NCBI GenBank assembly: GCA_963821325.1
Contig: CAWGDC010000002.1
Coordinates: 1 to 64,000 of the forward strand
DNA from: PALSA-555 sp963821325
Lineage (GTDB): Bacteria; Actinomycetota; Acidimicrobiia; IMCC26256; PALSA-555
DNA length: 64,000 nucleotides
Direction of reading: 5' to 3'
Positions 36,944 through 46,332 of the stretch are shown piece by piece. Each line of letters opens with the position of its first letter. The first letter of the stretch is position 1. Position numbers and translations under genes: made by a program. A model generated the notes under the pieces. That model was not told where the DNA came from. It made no database searches and saw only the letters and a program-made list of their open reading frames with translations.

Positions 36944-37150
36944 CTAGCCGAGATAGGCGACGTAGCAGAGCACGATGCCGGCCGCGCCGATCACGTACGC
37001 GAGCTGCCAGAACGGGACCGGCGGGCCCGCCAGCCCGCCCCACCCGAACCGCAGCGCCAGGCACGCGCCAATGAGCAGCGGGCCCAGCAGCCGGGCCTTC
37101 TTGGGCTGGAGGTACCAGGGCGGCGTGGCCGGGCCCGTAGGGTTCTCCAT
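36944..37150 (-). CDS. Small two-helix membrane protein
   Basis: Starting from ATG 37150 (MENPTGPATPPWYLQPKKAR) the protein has 68 residues with two hydrophobic segments, LLGPLLIGACLALRFGWGGL and FWQLAYVIGAAGIVLCYVAY. An upstream ATG at 37213 would add a stretch with one CxxC pair (RCQRCQT). No family recognised. It lies immediately right of the last tRNA fragment. Confidence 0.55.
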   Translation of the reverse strand: MENPTGPATPPWYLQPKKARLLGPLLIGACLALRFGWGGLAGPPVPFWQLAYVIGAAGIVLCYVAYLG

Positions 37151-37478
37151 GTCCACCAGTGTCGGTGTTTGGCACCGCTGGCACCTGAGTACGTGGTACT
37201 CAAACGGCGTCATCGCTCGGCAACGCCCGATGGGCACAGGTCGAGGCCGACCAGGTGGGGCCGATGAGCACCGAGCTCCGGAACCGCCGCGCCGGCCGCC
37301 AGGATCCGGGCGTCCGCCAGGACGTCACGCTGCAGCTCGAGCGGCGCGAGGGCCTGTTCTCACCGCCTGCCCTCGACGAGTTCGGCGGCTCCGCCGATCT
37401 GGTCTCGCGCGACACCGCCGTGACCGAGCCCGCTGGCTGACGGGCTGGTGTCGGGCGCCGAGGCGGCGGTCGTTCCTC

Positions 37479-38810
37479 CTACTGGGAGATGTCCAGCTTG
37501 ATGTTGATGACGTTGCGGGGGTTGCAGTCGAAGGTCCCCTTCTTGGTCGGGGTGACCCGAACGAACTTGCCTCCCTTGACCTGAGTGAGGACGTAGCAGG
37601 GGGAGACCCGCCGGTCGGCGATGTCGGTTGTGCCGATCATGCCGCCCGCGTCGAAGTGGGTGATGGCGTTGAGCTGCTTGAACAGCGCCTTGCGGGTGAG
37701 ACCGTTGACGCCGTTGGTCTTGACGATCTGGTCGACGGCCTGGCTGAGGAGCAGCCCCGAGGCGTAGGCCTGGATCCCGAAGCCGTCAGCCTTGTCCTTG
37801 CCGGTGTACCTCAAGAAGTTCGCGAGCGCCGGGTTGCTGCTGGCCTCCTCGAACGGCAGGAACAGCAGCGACACGTAGGTCCCGTTGACCACCGGGCCGG
37901 CCGCCAGGAGGCTCTGGTCGTAGCACTGCAGGGTGCAGTCCCAGACGAAGTTCGGGTCGGTGAGCCCTTGGAGTGCCGCTTCCTTGCGGAGCAGGATGGT
38001 CGTGTTCACTGCGCTGCCGCTCTGCGCGTAGTTCGAGTTGTGCTGCTTGAGCTGCAGCACGATCGGGGTGTAGGCGCTCTGGGGCGCGGCGGCGGAGATC
38101 GTCGTCTCGAGGTCCGGCTTGATGCCACCCGCGGCGGTCTGCATCTCGTTCATCGAGGCCCGGTTCGAGTCCGTGGTCGACTTGATGTCGCCCGAGAGAA
38201 GGTAGAGGCCGTGGAGCTTCTTCCCGAACTTGGATGCGTAGTAGTAGGCCCGCCCGACGTTCGCCTGGTAGGTCTGGGGATGGGAGTTTTGGGTCGGGCA
38301 GATGATCGGGGACGGGTTGACCGCGTAGGTGGTGAAGGAGCACTGCTGAGCCAGCTCGGTGGCGACGAGCGCGAGGTCGGGCACGCCGGTCATGGCGCCG
38401 GCCTGGTCGACGCAGCTCTCGAGGTCGGACACGTTGGTCAGGAAGACGGCGGAGGTGCCGACGAGCGCGAAGTCGTTGCTGCAGGCCTGGATGACGGCGT
38501 TACGCGAGTCGGACGGGCTGAGGTGGGAATCGATGAAGTCGACGACGACCTTCCGACCGGCGAGACCCCCGTGAGCGTTGGTGTACGCGGCCCAGCCCCG
38601 CACGCCGGCCACCGAGCCGGCGAAGATTCCCGGCGCGATCGAGTTGTCGACGTCGGCGACCACCGCGATGCGGATCGTCGTGGCGGTGACCCCGATCTCC
38701 GTCGCCGTGGGCTTCTGTGGGCCCGCCTGGGCCGACGCCGCGGTCGACACCGCGGCGCTCGCCGTCAGGAGGGCGGCCACCAGAACGGCTAGCGGACGCA
38801 AGTGTCTCAT
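37479..38810 (-). CDS. Branched-chain amino-acid-type ABC substrate-binding protein
   Basis: ATG 38810 has AAGGGG nine bases upstream. A signal peptide (LRPLAVLVAALLTASAAVS) leads into a periplasmic-binding-protein type 1 fold: IRIAVVADVDNSIAPGIFAG, GWAAYTNAHGGLAGRKVVVD, then a cleft region ending GFGIQAYASGLLLSQAVDQI. The 443 residues are normal for LivJ-like proteins. No permease or ATPase genes are in the window, so it may serve a transporter encoded elsewhere or act as a sensor. No lipobox cysteine is seen. Confidence 0.85.
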   Translation of the reverse strand: MRHLRPLAVLVAALLTASAAVSTAASAQAGPQKPTATEIGVTATTIRIAVVADVDNSIAPGIFAGSVAGVRGWAAYTNAHGGLAGRKVVVDFIDSHLSPSDSRNAVIQACSNDFALVGTSAVFLTNVSDLESCVDQAGAMTGVPDLALVATELAQQCSFTTYAVNPSPIICPTQNSHPQTYQANVGRAYYYASKFGKKLHGLYLLSGDIKSTTDSNRASMNEMQTAAGGIKPDLETTISAAAPQSAYTPIVLQLKQHNSNYAQSGSAVNTTILLRKEAALQGLTDPNFVWDCTLQCYDQSLLAAGPVVNGTYVSLLFLPFEEASSNPALANFLRYTGKDKADGFGIQAYASGLLLSQAVDQIVKTNGVNGLTRKALFKQLNAITHFDAGGMIGTTDIADRRVSPCYVLTQVKGGKFVRVTPTKKGTFDCNPRNVINIKLDISQ

Positions 38811-39111
38811 CGAGTGTTCCCCTTCATGAGTCGGTGCAGCTCGCCGGCGAACTCGGCGTGACGGCGCAACCCGTCGACGACGCGGAGCCGGCTGGTGAGG
38901 CTGCTCCCCACCGTTGACGGGGAGGCGGCTCGGGCGAGGGTGCCGGGCTGGGCCTCGGCGTCGCGGGATCCGCCGAGGCCGGGGGCCGCAGTCCACGGGA
39001 CCCGACGCGCCGCGGGCGTGCAGGCGGACGTCGGCGACGTCCACCGGTCACCCGCGTCCCCCCGTCGCAGGACCATCAGGGCCCGGACCGTAGTAAGGAG
39101 CCCTCTTTACG
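38811..39111. other. Spacer, nothing recognised
   Basis: These 301 bases lie upstream of the solute-binding protein gene and must hold its promoter. No gene, repeat or palindrome stands out. Confidence 0.4.
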
Positions 39112-39831
39112 TCAAGGGCAGCCGGGTGCGGCCATCGCGGCCGCGGCCATGGTGACCAGGTTCTGGACGAAGGGCTCGTAGTCGAGCTGGGGACGGCCCT
39201 TGCGCTGGTGCTGATCCAGGAGGCGCGCCCGGTCGGCGACGGCGCGCAGGATGAAGGACGTGATGAGCGCGAAGCGCTCGATCTGGGTCGTTGGGCTGAC
39301 CTGTGCCATCCGACTGGCCAGCAGCGCGTACACCTCGTTGCCCCCGGTCCGGGCGAGGACGGACTCGAGCTCGGCGCTGTAGTGGGCGGGGTCCTCGCCC
39401 GCGAGCTCGGCGATGATGAGCAGGCAGCAGCGGCCCCGCCACCCGCTCTCCGCGAGTTCCGCCGCGGGCCGCACGATCGCCTCGACCACGGCCCCGACGT
39501 CGCCGTCCGGCGCGCGGGTCGCGACCTCGAGCAGCTCCCATTCACGGCGCGCGAGAAACGCGGCGTGCCGTTCGATGACGGCACAGAGCACGCCGTCCCG
39601 CGACCCGAAGTGGTAGTGCAGCGCACCCCGGTTCCGTTGCCCGGCGCGTCGCGTGATGTCGATCAGGGACGCGTTGAACACGCCGTCCTCGGCGAAGGCG
39701 CGTGCCGCGGCGTCGAGCAGCTTCTCGCGTGTCCGAGACGCGTCCAGCGGCACCTGCCGAATGGTAGGTGCCGCCAGCCGACCCGCGACCGAAGCGGCGG
39801 GTCCCGCTGGTTTCGTGCCCCGGGATGTCAC
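39112..39831 (-). CDS. TetR family regulator
   Basis: The 239-residue protein contains the TetR HTH: ASRTREKLLDAAARAFAEDG, FNASLIDITRRAGQRNRGAL, HYHFGSRDGVLCAVIERHAA. The C-terminal part includes CCLLIIAELAGEDPAHYSAE and FALITSFILRAVADRARLLD. It is co-directional with the solute-binding protein gene 300 bases downstream and may control it or the divergent gene at 40096. The first 25 residues may be extra; a later start near VPLDASRT is possible. Confidence 0.88.
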   Translation of the reverse strand: MTSRGTKPAGPAASVAGRLAAPTIRQVPLDASRTREKLLDAAARAFAEDGVFNASLIDITRRAGQRNRGALHYHFGSRDGVLCAVIERHAAFLARREWELLEVATRAPDGDVGAVVEAIVRPAAELAESGWRGRCCLLIIAELAGEDPAHYSAELESVLARTGGNEVYALLASRMAQVSPTTQIERFALITSFILRAVADRARLLDQHQRKGRPQLDYEPFVQNLVTMAAAAMAAPGCP

Positions 39832-40095
39832 CGCCCGCCGTGGTCAACTCCGAGCGTCTGCTTCGTGATCTCCCGGCCCTCGGACGGAGGCGACCAGCGG
39901 CGCTCCCGAGCGCGCAGGCCGCGGGTCGAGGCCCAGAAGCAGCGGCTGTGCTCCTCGCGCGAGCCGCCTGGCCCGACTTGGGAGGCCTGCGCTGGAGCCG
40001 GCGGGCGCGCAGCACGTGGTCCCCGAAGCTCGTTCGACGAAGCGCGCGCTCATCGGCAGCTGGCACAGCTCCGACAGACGCGCAAAGGTGAGGTC

Positions 40096-40848
40096 ATGGA
40101 CCTGATCGTGGCGGCGCTGGCGGCTCAGCAGGACGAACTGGACGGGATGCTCCGTGACGCCACCGATGCCGACTGGGATACCCCGACGCGGTGTCCTGGC
40201 TGGACGGTCGGCGACGTGGTGCTGCACCTCGCCCAGACCGACGAGTTCGCACGGGCGAGCGTCGAAGGCCGTCTCGCGGAGCCCGTGGCGACCTGGACCG
40301 GGACTGAGGGGGCCGCCACCGTCGACGAGCGCGCCGAGGCTCTCGTCGCCGGGCAGCGCGGCGCCCCACCACAACAGGTCCTGGAGCGGTGGCGGACGGG
40401 CGCCTCAGCGCTGCGCGACGCCCTCAAGACCGTCAACCCGAGCGCTCGACTGACCTGGGTGACCGGTCAGGTCGCAGCACGCACGCTCGCCACGACACGC
40501 GTGGCCGAGACGTGGATCCACACCGGCGACGTCGCGGAAGCGCTCGGGGTGGCGCGGAGGCCTGGCCCGCAGCTCGAGCAGATCGTGCGGCTGGCCTGGC
40601 GGACGCTGCCCTATGCCTTCGCCCGGGACGGGAAGGAGCTCGCCGGACCCGTCGCCGTCGCGCTCACCGCACCCGACGGCGGGACGTGGGCGTTCGGCGA
40701 CGCCGGCACCGCCACGACGATGGTCCGCGGGCGGGCGACGGACTTCTGCGAGGTCGCGGCGCGGCGCCTCGATCCCGCCGACAGCGACCTGACCGCGACG
40801 GGACCCGACGCTCAGGACGTGTTGGCGCTCGTCCGCACCTACGCCTGA
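40096..40848 (+). CDS. Mycothiol-dependent maleylpyruvate isomerase-family protein
   Basis: The ATG at 40096 gives 250 residues (GTGAGG just before). The DinB/MDMPI fold is visible: DELDGMLRDATDADWDTPTR, CPGWTVGDVVLHLAQTDEFA with one metal-binding His, then ETWIHTGDVAEALG with the second His. TIGR03084-type metal-binding proteins of this kind are confined mainly to mycothiol-making Actinobacteria, which supports the host assignment. The substrate is not known. Confidence 0.85.
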   Translation: MDLIVAALAAQQDELDGMLRDATDADWDTPTRCPGWTVGDVVLHLAQTDEFARASVEGRLAEPVATWTGTEGAATVDERAEALVAGQRGAPPQQVLERWRTGASALRDALKTVNPSARLTWVTGQVAARTLATTRVAETWIHTGDVAEALGVARRPGPQLEQIVRLAWRTLPYAFARDGKELAGPVAVALTAPDGGTWAFGDAGTATTMVRGRATDFCEVAARRLDPADSDLTATGPDAQDVLALVRTYA

Positions 40849-41136
40849 CACACTCAGGCGCTCGGTCCGACGAGCATCGATCAACTGCTATCCCAGTCGC
40901 CGCCGCGGTGCAGGACCATCGGCGTGCGGCCGCGTGTCGGGCTGGGGGATCGAAGAACGCCGCCCGTCTGGGTAGGGCTCGGCCTCGTCGTCGAACTCGA
41001 GAACGCGACGCTGCTCGGGCAATCGCGCCCGCACACGAACGATCGCGTCGCGGTGCGCTCGGGCCGTGCTCCGCCCGGGCGGCGGCCTCTCGGCGCGTGC
41101 CTTGCGCGGCAATCCGGGCCAGACAAGAATTCGGCT

Positions 41137-41499
41137 GTGGAACCGCTCGCCATCCATCACGTCGCCATCAACGTGACTGACGTGAAGGACAGCGTCGCGT
41201 TCTACACCGAGGTGCTCGGGGGCACCGTCCGTGAGGACCGTCCCGATTTCGGGATTGCTGGTGCGTGGATCAACCTGGGCACGCAGCAGGTCCACCTGGT
41301 CGAAGCTCCGGTCCCACCGAACATGGGCCAGCACTTCGCGATCCGGGTTGACAATCTCGACGCGGTCGTCGAGGAGCTGCGGTCCAAGGGCTTGGACGTG
41401 GGCGAGCCGATGAGCGCCGGGCCGAACCGGCAGACGTTCATCCAGGATCCGGCCGGCAATGTCCTCGAGCTGAATCAGCCAGGGGCAACGCCCGCGTAA
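41137..41499 (+). CDS. VOC (glyoxalase/dioxygenase) family protein
   Basis: Start GTG 41137 (VEPLAIHHVAINVTDVKDSV), 120 residues. The vicinal oxygen chelate fold shows the usual beta-alpha-beta-beta units: HHVAINVTD, FYTEVLGGTVRED, QQVHLVEAP, HFAIRVDNLDAVVEELRSKG and QTFIQDPAGNVLELNQPG. Possible metal ligands are His in HHVA and Glu in LELNQ. Enzymatic role unknown. A NTF2-like gene follows by 27 bases, probably in one operon. Confidence 0.85.
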   Translation: MEPLAIHHVAINVTDVKDSVAFYTEVLGGTVREDRPDFGIAGAWINLGTQQVHLVEAPVPPNMGQHFAIRVDNLDAVVEELRSKGLDVGEPMSAGPNRQTFIQDPAGNVLELNQPGATPA

Positions 41500-41526
41500 C
41501 GCGTGCCCGTCTCTGAGGGGAACGAG

Positions 41527-42078
41527 ATGCCCGTCATCGACCAGCACGTCACCTGGCGCAAAGTCGAGGAACGCCTGGAGCACGAGACCGACCCCGTCCT
41601 GCGCCGCAACCTGGAGATGCTCCTGCGCCACATGCAGGCCGAAGCGGCGCTCGACATGGAGACGCTCATGAGCACCGTCTCGGAGCGGGCGATCTACCAG
41701 AACTTCGGTCCGGACGGGGTCACCGGGCCCGTGGGCAAGGCCGCGGTGCAGCGGTTCTACGAGGACTTCGCCGCCAGCGGCGCCCAGAAGCTGCAGCTGG
41801 ACATCGACCGCTTGATCGTCGACCGTCAATGCATCCTCACCGAAGGGGTCATGCGTATGGCCTTCCCGGGCCGCACGCTCAACGCACGCGGCATCGAGGT
41901 CGATGACCTCGATGCCGATTACCTGTTCGAGACGCGCATGGCGGTCGTGTGGCCCATCGACGAGCACGGCCTGTTCATCGGCGAAGACAGCTACACGGCG
42001 GGGGACGGCTTTGCCGGGATCGCCCAGCGGAAGATCGATCCCGCCGACGTGGTCACCTACCGACCTGTCGCCGTGTAG
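41527..42078 (+). CDS. NTF2/SnoaL-like protein
   Basis: ATG 41527 has GAGGGG before it; 183 residues. DPVLRRNLEMLLRHMQAEAA and YQNFGPDGVTGPVGKAAVQR belong to the SnoaL-like fold of small cyclases, isomerases and hydratases. The following gene at 42097 on the opposite strand has the same fold. No catalytic residue can be singled out. It probably acts in catabolism, given its neighbours. Confidence 0.8.
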   Translation: MPVIDQHVTWRKVEERLEHETDPVLRRNLEMLLRHMQAEAALDMETLMSTVSERAIYQNFGPDGVTGPVGKAAVQRFYEDFAASGAQKLQLDIDRLIVDRQCILTEGVMRMAFPGRTLNARGIEVDDLDADYLFETRMAVVWPIDEHGLFIGEDSYTAGDGFAGIAQRKIDPADVVTYRPVAV

Positions 42079-42096
42079 CACGGCGACCCCGGGCGG

Positions 42097-42522
42097 TCAT
42101 GCCGGGACGGTGTGGTCGAGCAACGGTCCGAACATGAACTGGATGAGCTCGTCGCTCGCGTAGATGCGCTCGCCCGAGAGCTTCCCCGCTGCGCCGACGA
42201 CGAGGATCCCGATGATGTCGTGGCGGCTGTTCGTGCCGTCGGGGTTGGCGATGTGCAGCGTGTACTCCTGGAGGACACCCTCGTCGGCGATCCACTCCGA
42301 GCGCAGCTCGTAGCCGGTGACGCGCGGCTGGCAGCGGGCGAAGAAGTGCTCGTAGTACTGCCGAGCCAGGTCTCGGCCGCGGAGGGTCCGGCCGAGCGGT
42401 TGCAGCTCGTACGTCGGATCTTCGTCGAGCGTTGCCATCGTGGCCTCGAGGTCACGCTTGGCCTCCGCGGCGGCGTGGGCATGGGCCACAGCGATCATCG
42501 CTGCACGGTCCTCGGTGGTCAT
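42097..42522 (-). CDS. NTF2/SnoaL-like protein
   Basis: ATG 42522, preceded by GGAGGG, gives 141 residues. The sequence MIAVAHAHAAAEAKRDLEAT, then EDPTYELQPLGRTLRGRDLA and RQYYEHFF, and later YASDELIQFMFG shows the cone-shaped NTF2 fold. It converges on the NTF2-like gene before it; the two are only distantly related. Ligand unknown. Confidence 0.8.
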   Translation of the reverse strand: MTTEDRAAMIAVAHAHAAAEAKRDLEATMATLDEDPTYELQPLGRTLRGRDLARQYYEHFFARCQPRVTGYELRSEWIADEGVLQEYTLHIANPDGTNSRHDIIGILVVGAAGKLSGERIYASDELIQFMFGPLLDHTVPA

Positions 42523-42645
42523 GACGCGCCCTCCGGTTCGACCCCGCCATTGGAGCAGATCGTGGCGCTCGCGCTCGGTGGACGGCCGGCGCCCCACCTG
42601 ACCCCGGAGCGCTGCTCGTTTCGAGTCCCATGCCATCCTGTCGGC

Positions 42646-43686
42646 GTGACCATGCGCGCCTGGCGAGTGCACCGGTACGGCGAGCCTCCCGACGCCCTGC
42701 AGATCGACGACGTCGAGGAGCCGAGTGCCCGTCCCGGCGAGGTGGTCATCCGGACGTCCACGACGCCGCTGAACTTCAACGAGGTCGACGGCTGCTTCGG
42801 TCGCTATCGCACGATTGACCCGCCCCTGCCGTACACCCTCGGGATGGAGGTGGTCGGCGAGGTCGTCCGGGCCGGTGAGGGGTCCGAGGCGTGGCTCGGC
42901 CGGCGGGTCGTCGCGTCCGCGAGCGGCGCGTTCGGCGCACACGCCCAGCTGGTGCTCGCCGACAGCGACATGACCTTCGATGCGCCGGAGCGCCTCGACG
43001 ACGTCCACGCGGCGGCGTTCTTCTTCCCGTTCCACGTCGCGCACCTCGCGCTGGTCGAGCGCGGCCACCTCAAGGGCGGGCAGACCCTGCTCGTCCACGC
43101 GGGCGCCGGCGGGGTCGGCTCGGCCGCGATCCAGCTCGGCGTGGCCCGCGGCGCCCGGGTGATCGCCACCGCCGGGAGTGCGGAGAAGCTCAGCTTCTGT
43201 CGGGAGCTCGGAGCCGACCTCGCGATCAACTACCGGACGGACGAGGTCACGGCGGCCGCGCTCGAGGCGACCGGGGGCCGGGGCGTCGACGTCGTGTGTG
43301 ACCTCGTCGGTGGCGACACGACCGTTCGCACCTTCCCGTGCGTCGCGCACGGCGGGCGGTACGTGCTCGCCGGGTTCTCCGCGGGCATCGCCGCTGAAGA
43401 TGCCGGCATCGTGCCGCGACCGATCATCTTCGGGAACTTCGACCTGTGCGGCGTGCTGCTCTCGTACCGGCGCGACCCGTTGGCCGCGAAGCGGGCGTCC
43501 GGCTTCAACCTGTTCTCCCGTGCCGATGGCGAACGGGTCCAGGCCGATCTCGTCGATCTGCTTGGGGCGGGGAGCATCCGCACCGTCGTCGGGCGCACGG
43601 CGCCGTGGACCGAGCTGCCGACCGAGCTCGCTCGCCTCGCCAGCCGCGCCACCGTCGGTCGAACGGTCCTGGAGTGGGGCGCCTGA
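42646..43686 (+). CDS. Quinone oxidoreductase-like zinc-free MDR
   Basis: Starts at GTG 42646 or ATG 42652; 346 residues of the medium-chain dehydrogenase/reductase family. The N-terminal substrate domain has MRAWRVHRYGEPPDALQIDD and TTPLNFNEVDGCFGRYRTID. The NADPH fold carries LLVHAGAGGVGSAAIQLGVA and IATAGSAEKLSFCRELGADL. Zinc ligands of alcohol dehydrogenases are lacking, as in NADPH:quinone oxidoreductase (Qor) proteins. It probably reduces quinones or enoyl/enone compounds. Confidence 0.88.
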   Translation: MTMRAWRVHRYGEPPDALQIDDVEEPSARPGEVVIRTSTTPLNFNEVDGCFGRYRTIDPPLPYTLGMEVVGEVVRAGEGSEAWLGRRVVASASGAFGAHAQLVLADSDMTFDAPERLDDVHAAAFFFPFHVAHLALVERGHLKGGQTLLVHAGAGGVGSAAIQLGVARGARVIATAGSAEKLSFCRELGADLAINYRTDEVTAAALEATGGRGVDVVCDLVGGDTTVRTFPCVAHGGRYVLAGFSAGIAAEDAGIVPRPIIFGNFDLCGVLLSYRRDPLAAKRASGFNLFSRADGERVQADLVDLLGAGSIRTVVGRTAPWTELPTELARLASRATVGRTVLEWGA

Positions 43687-43987
43687 CCGCGTCGGCACGA
43701 CGGCGACGACGCCTCGAGGGGCTGGGGTGTCGCCCCGCAGGTTCAACTGCTGTGGGGGTCGATCAAGCGCCTGACGCGGTTGCCGTCGAACCGAAAGCGG
43801 CTGTCCACCCAAGCCGATTTGCCGCTCCTGGGATGAGACGAGCAGCCCGTGCCAGAACCACGCCAGCTTTCTCCGAACCCCGCGGCGCCACGCCTCGCGG
43901 GGACGCGCCATACGCCGACGCCCCGCTCGGTCGACGGGCGCCGTGCCATCATGACGGCGACCCGGTCCGCTGGTCTGAGGAGCATGG
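43687..43987. other. Spacer, nothing recognised
   Basis: No gene or strong repeat is seen. CTGAGGAGCATGG at the right end provides the ribosome site for the next gene. Confidence 0.4.
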
Positions 43988-45214
43988 GTGGATCAGCCGT
44001 CTGCGGCGACGTCCCCCGCGGTGTCCGCGGCGGATCCGCTTGGCCTGGGCGCCGATCCCCGCGGTGTCCTCGCCAGCCAGCACTTGCGGCGCGCGATCGA
44101 CGAGGACGTCATCGACGCTGGCCGGTACAAGATCCGGCGCGCGAGTGTCCAGCCGGCCAGCCTCGACCTGCATCTCGGCGAGGTCGCCTACCGGATCCGC
44201 TGCAGCTTCCTCCCCGACGCGTCGCCGGTCGAGGTCAAGCTCAAGGACTTCATCATCGACGAGGTGGACCTGCGCCGAGACGGCGCCGTCCTCGAGACGA
44301 AGCGCCCCTACCTGATCCCCCTCGTCGAGGAGCTCGAGCTGCCCCCCAGCATCCGGGGGAAGGCGAACCCGAAGAGCTCGACCGGGCGTCTCGACGTGTT
44401 CACGCGGGTGATCACCGACAACAGCCACCGCTTCGACGAGATCGCGCCCGGCTACCGGGGGCGGCTCTTCCTCGAGGTCGTCCCCTTGTCGTTCACCGTG
44501 AAGGTGCGCGAGGGTCTGGCCCTCAATCAGTTGCGCCTGCTCGCCGGGCCGTCCCAGCTCACCGACGACGAGATCCGAGCGCTGCACGCCCGCGAGCCGA
44601 TCCTCGCCCGGGGCGGCGAGGCCGTCCCGGATCCCGCGCTCACCACCGGCGACGGCCTGTTCCTCAGCCTGGACCTCCGCGGCGACGACGACCGCCGGGT
44701 CGGCTACCGCGCGAAGGAGCACGCCGAGGTGCTCGACATGGCACGCGAAGGCGCCTACGACCCCGACACCTATTGGGACCCGGTGCACAGCGAGCCCGGC
44801 GACCGGATCGTGCTCAGCCCGGACCGCTTCTACCTTCTCCTCTCCGACGAGGCCGTCCGCATCCCACCCGGGTACGCGGCGGAGATGACCGCCTACGACC
44901 CGACGAGCGGCGAGCTGCGCACCCACTACGCCGGCTTCTTCGACCCCGGCTTCGGCTACGACCCCGCCGGCCGGTTCCTCGGTTCACGCGCCGCGCTCGA
45001 AGTGCGCGCCCATGACGTCCCGTTCATGATCGAGAACCGCCAGAAGGTCTGCAAGCTCACGTTCGAGCGGATGCTCGAGCAGCCCGACGTGCTGTACGGC
45101 GCCGATATCGGCTCCTCCTACCAGACCCAGGTCGACACGCTCAGCAAGCACTTCCGGCGCCGCGAGCCCACCGGCCCCGAAACCCCGACCCGCTCCGGGG
45201 GCACGCGTCCCTGA
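43988..45214 (+). CDS. 2'-deoxycytidine 5'-triphosphate deaminase (duplicated domain)
   Basis: GTG 43988, 408 residues. The sequence holds two Dcd/dUTPase-like halves. The first runs from LRRAIDEDVIDAGRYKIRRA through SVQPASLDLHLGEVAY and IRGKANPKSSTGRLDVFTRV. The second has DPDTYWDPVHSEPGDRIVLS and AEMTAYDPTSGELRTHYAGF with DPGFGYDP. The SxxGRLD-like motif of the nucleotide pocket occurs in the first half. This double-domain type is found in several bacterial groups beside the short trimeric Dcd, and supplies dUMP precursors. The total length is normal for it. Confidence 0.85.
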   Translation: MDQPSAATSPAVSAADPLGLGADPRGVLASQHLRRAIDEDVIDAGRYKIRRASVQPASLDLHLGEVAYRIRCSFLPDASPVEVKLKDFIIDEVDLRRDGAVLETKRPYLIPLVEELELPPSIRGKANPKSSTGRLDVFTRVITDNSHRFDEIAPGYRGRLFLEVVPLSFTVKVREGLALNQLRLLAGPSQLTDDEIRALHAREPILARGGEAVPDPALTTGDGLFLSLDLRGDDDRRVGYRAKEHAEVLDMAREGAYDPDTYWDPVHSEPGDRIVLSPDRFYLLLSDEAVRIPPGYAAEMTAYDPTSGELRTHYAGFFDPGFGYDPAGRFLGSRAALEVRAHDVPFMIENRQKVCKLTFERMLEQPDVLYGADIGSSYQTQVDTLSKHFRRREPTGPETPTRSGGTRP

Positions 45215-45229
45215 CGAGGCTGGGGTTGC

Positions 45230-45490
45230 TCAGCGCGCCCCGGGCTCGAGGACGGGGAGCCGCAGGCGCGACGACGACGCGATGCTGGCCCGGACCGCGG
45301 GAATCACGGGCGGGTGACGGAAGCCGAGCAGAGCGGACACGTCGTCGGGTTGGTCGTCGCTGCACACGAGTAGCCGGATGCGGTGGCCCGCGTTGAAGCG
45401 GTGGGCGTTCGGCACGAGCGGCAGCCGGTAGGAGACCGCCTGGTTGGGCGGCACCGCGACCGGTTCCCGGCAGTCGACGACGCTGAGTAC
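45230..45490 (-). pseudogene. C-terminal relic of CocE/NonD-family hydrolase
   Basis: The minus strand encodes PPNQAVSYRLPLVPNAHRFN, AGHRIRLLVCSDDQPDDVSA and LLGFRHPPVIPAVRASIASS, then SRLRLPVLEPGA. This is the end of the X-Pro dipeptidyl-peptidase C-terminal domain found in CocE/NonD hydrolases (HRF-x2-GHRIRL is its hallmark). Upstream of about 45490 nothing of the catalytic domain remains. It is a truncated gene. Confidence 0.65.
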
Positions 45491-45620
45491 TGATTACTCA
45501 GGACCGTGCGGCCCGCGCCGGCCGAGACTGGACCCGGCGGTTGGCCCGGGCGGGGAGCCGGCGCGGCGCTCGGCACGGTGTGCCGGTGCCCACACGGAGA
45601 ACCTTTGGTGGAGGACGGCG

Positions 45621-45896
45621 GTGAACATCTTCGGCGGCGGGTTCGCCAAGGGCGTGTTCTGGGGCGTGGTGTTCATCCTCGGTGGCATCGCCTGCATCGC
45701 CTGCATCGTGTATGGCCTCGTGAAGTCACCGAGTAAGAACGACGTGCAGCACAGCATCTGCCCGCAGGGGCCGTGCACGACCTACCGGACGTCGTGGGCC
45801 TGGGAGCTCGGCGGCGGTGTGCTCATCCTGATGGGGGCGGGCCGGGCGGGGCGGGCCTGGTATCTGCGACGCGACGATGTCCCCGCCGACGGCTGA
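45621..45896 (+). CDS. Small two-helix membrane protein
   Basis: GTG 45621, 91 residues. Two membrane segments lie at about residues 10-33 (VFWGVVFILGGIACIACIVY) and 62-80 (WELGGGVLILMGAGRAGRAW), with two cysteines in the loop (SICPQGPCTTY). It lies 27 bases before the next gene, a likely partner. No family is recognised. Confidence 0.6.
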   Translation: MNIFGGGFAKGVFWGVVFILGGIACIACIVYGLVKSPSKNDVQHSICPQGPCTTYRTSWAWELGGGVLILMGAGRAGRAWYLRRDDVPADG

Positions 45897-45923
45897 GTCA
45901 TCCATCGAGGAGGTCGACCCGCG

Positions 45924-46313
45924 ATGTCCCCCCTGTTCGGGAACCGTGAGCAGAAGGCGGCGGAGGAGGCCGCGGCGAGCGCCGAGGCTGCCCGCCTGAT
46001 GGCCTTGTCGCCGTCTGCGCTGGCGGTGGAGATGATGCCGGTCTTCGGGCCCGGTGGGCCCAGGGCGAGCGCCGGGACGGGCGGGCTCAACCTGTTGCAG
46101 ATCGGGATTTGGCTGATGGAGAAGTTCCCACGCGGCGCGTCGCAGCTGCGCGAGCTGGAGCAGCCCATGCGGGAGGCGCTGCAGGTGCTCGAGCACCGCG
46201 AGCTCATCGCGCGGACGACCATCCGGACCGGCACCTGGTTCAGCGTGACCCGCCTGGGCGAGTCGGCGCTCGCGGACGGCAGCGTGGCGAGCCACGTCGA
46301 CGGGCGCACCTGA
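45924..46313 (+). CDS. Small soluble protein, paralogue of 15850-16308
   Basis: ATG 45924, 129 residues: LFGNREQKAAEEAAASAEAA, LMALSPSALAVEMMPVFGPG, then LEQPMREALQVLEHRELIAR and a C-terminal TWFSVTRLGESAL. The layout equals that of the island protein at 15850. The C-terminal half looks like a winged helix (helix, helix, then a strand with TRLG). The function is unknown; it could be a small regulator. Confidence 0.65.
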   Translation: MSPLFGNREQKAAEEAAASAEAARLMALSPSALAVEMMPVFGPGGPRASAGTGGLNLLQIGIWLMEKFPRGASQLRELEQPMREALQVLEHRELIARTTIRTGTWFSVTRLGESALADGSVASHVDGRT

Positions 46314-46332
46314 CCCCGCCCGCACGGGTGGG

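Noticed and set aside
37255..37440. Small plus-strand ORF right of the island
   Set aside because: A competing antisense frame exists over the same bases, there is no clear ribosome site and no recognisable domain.
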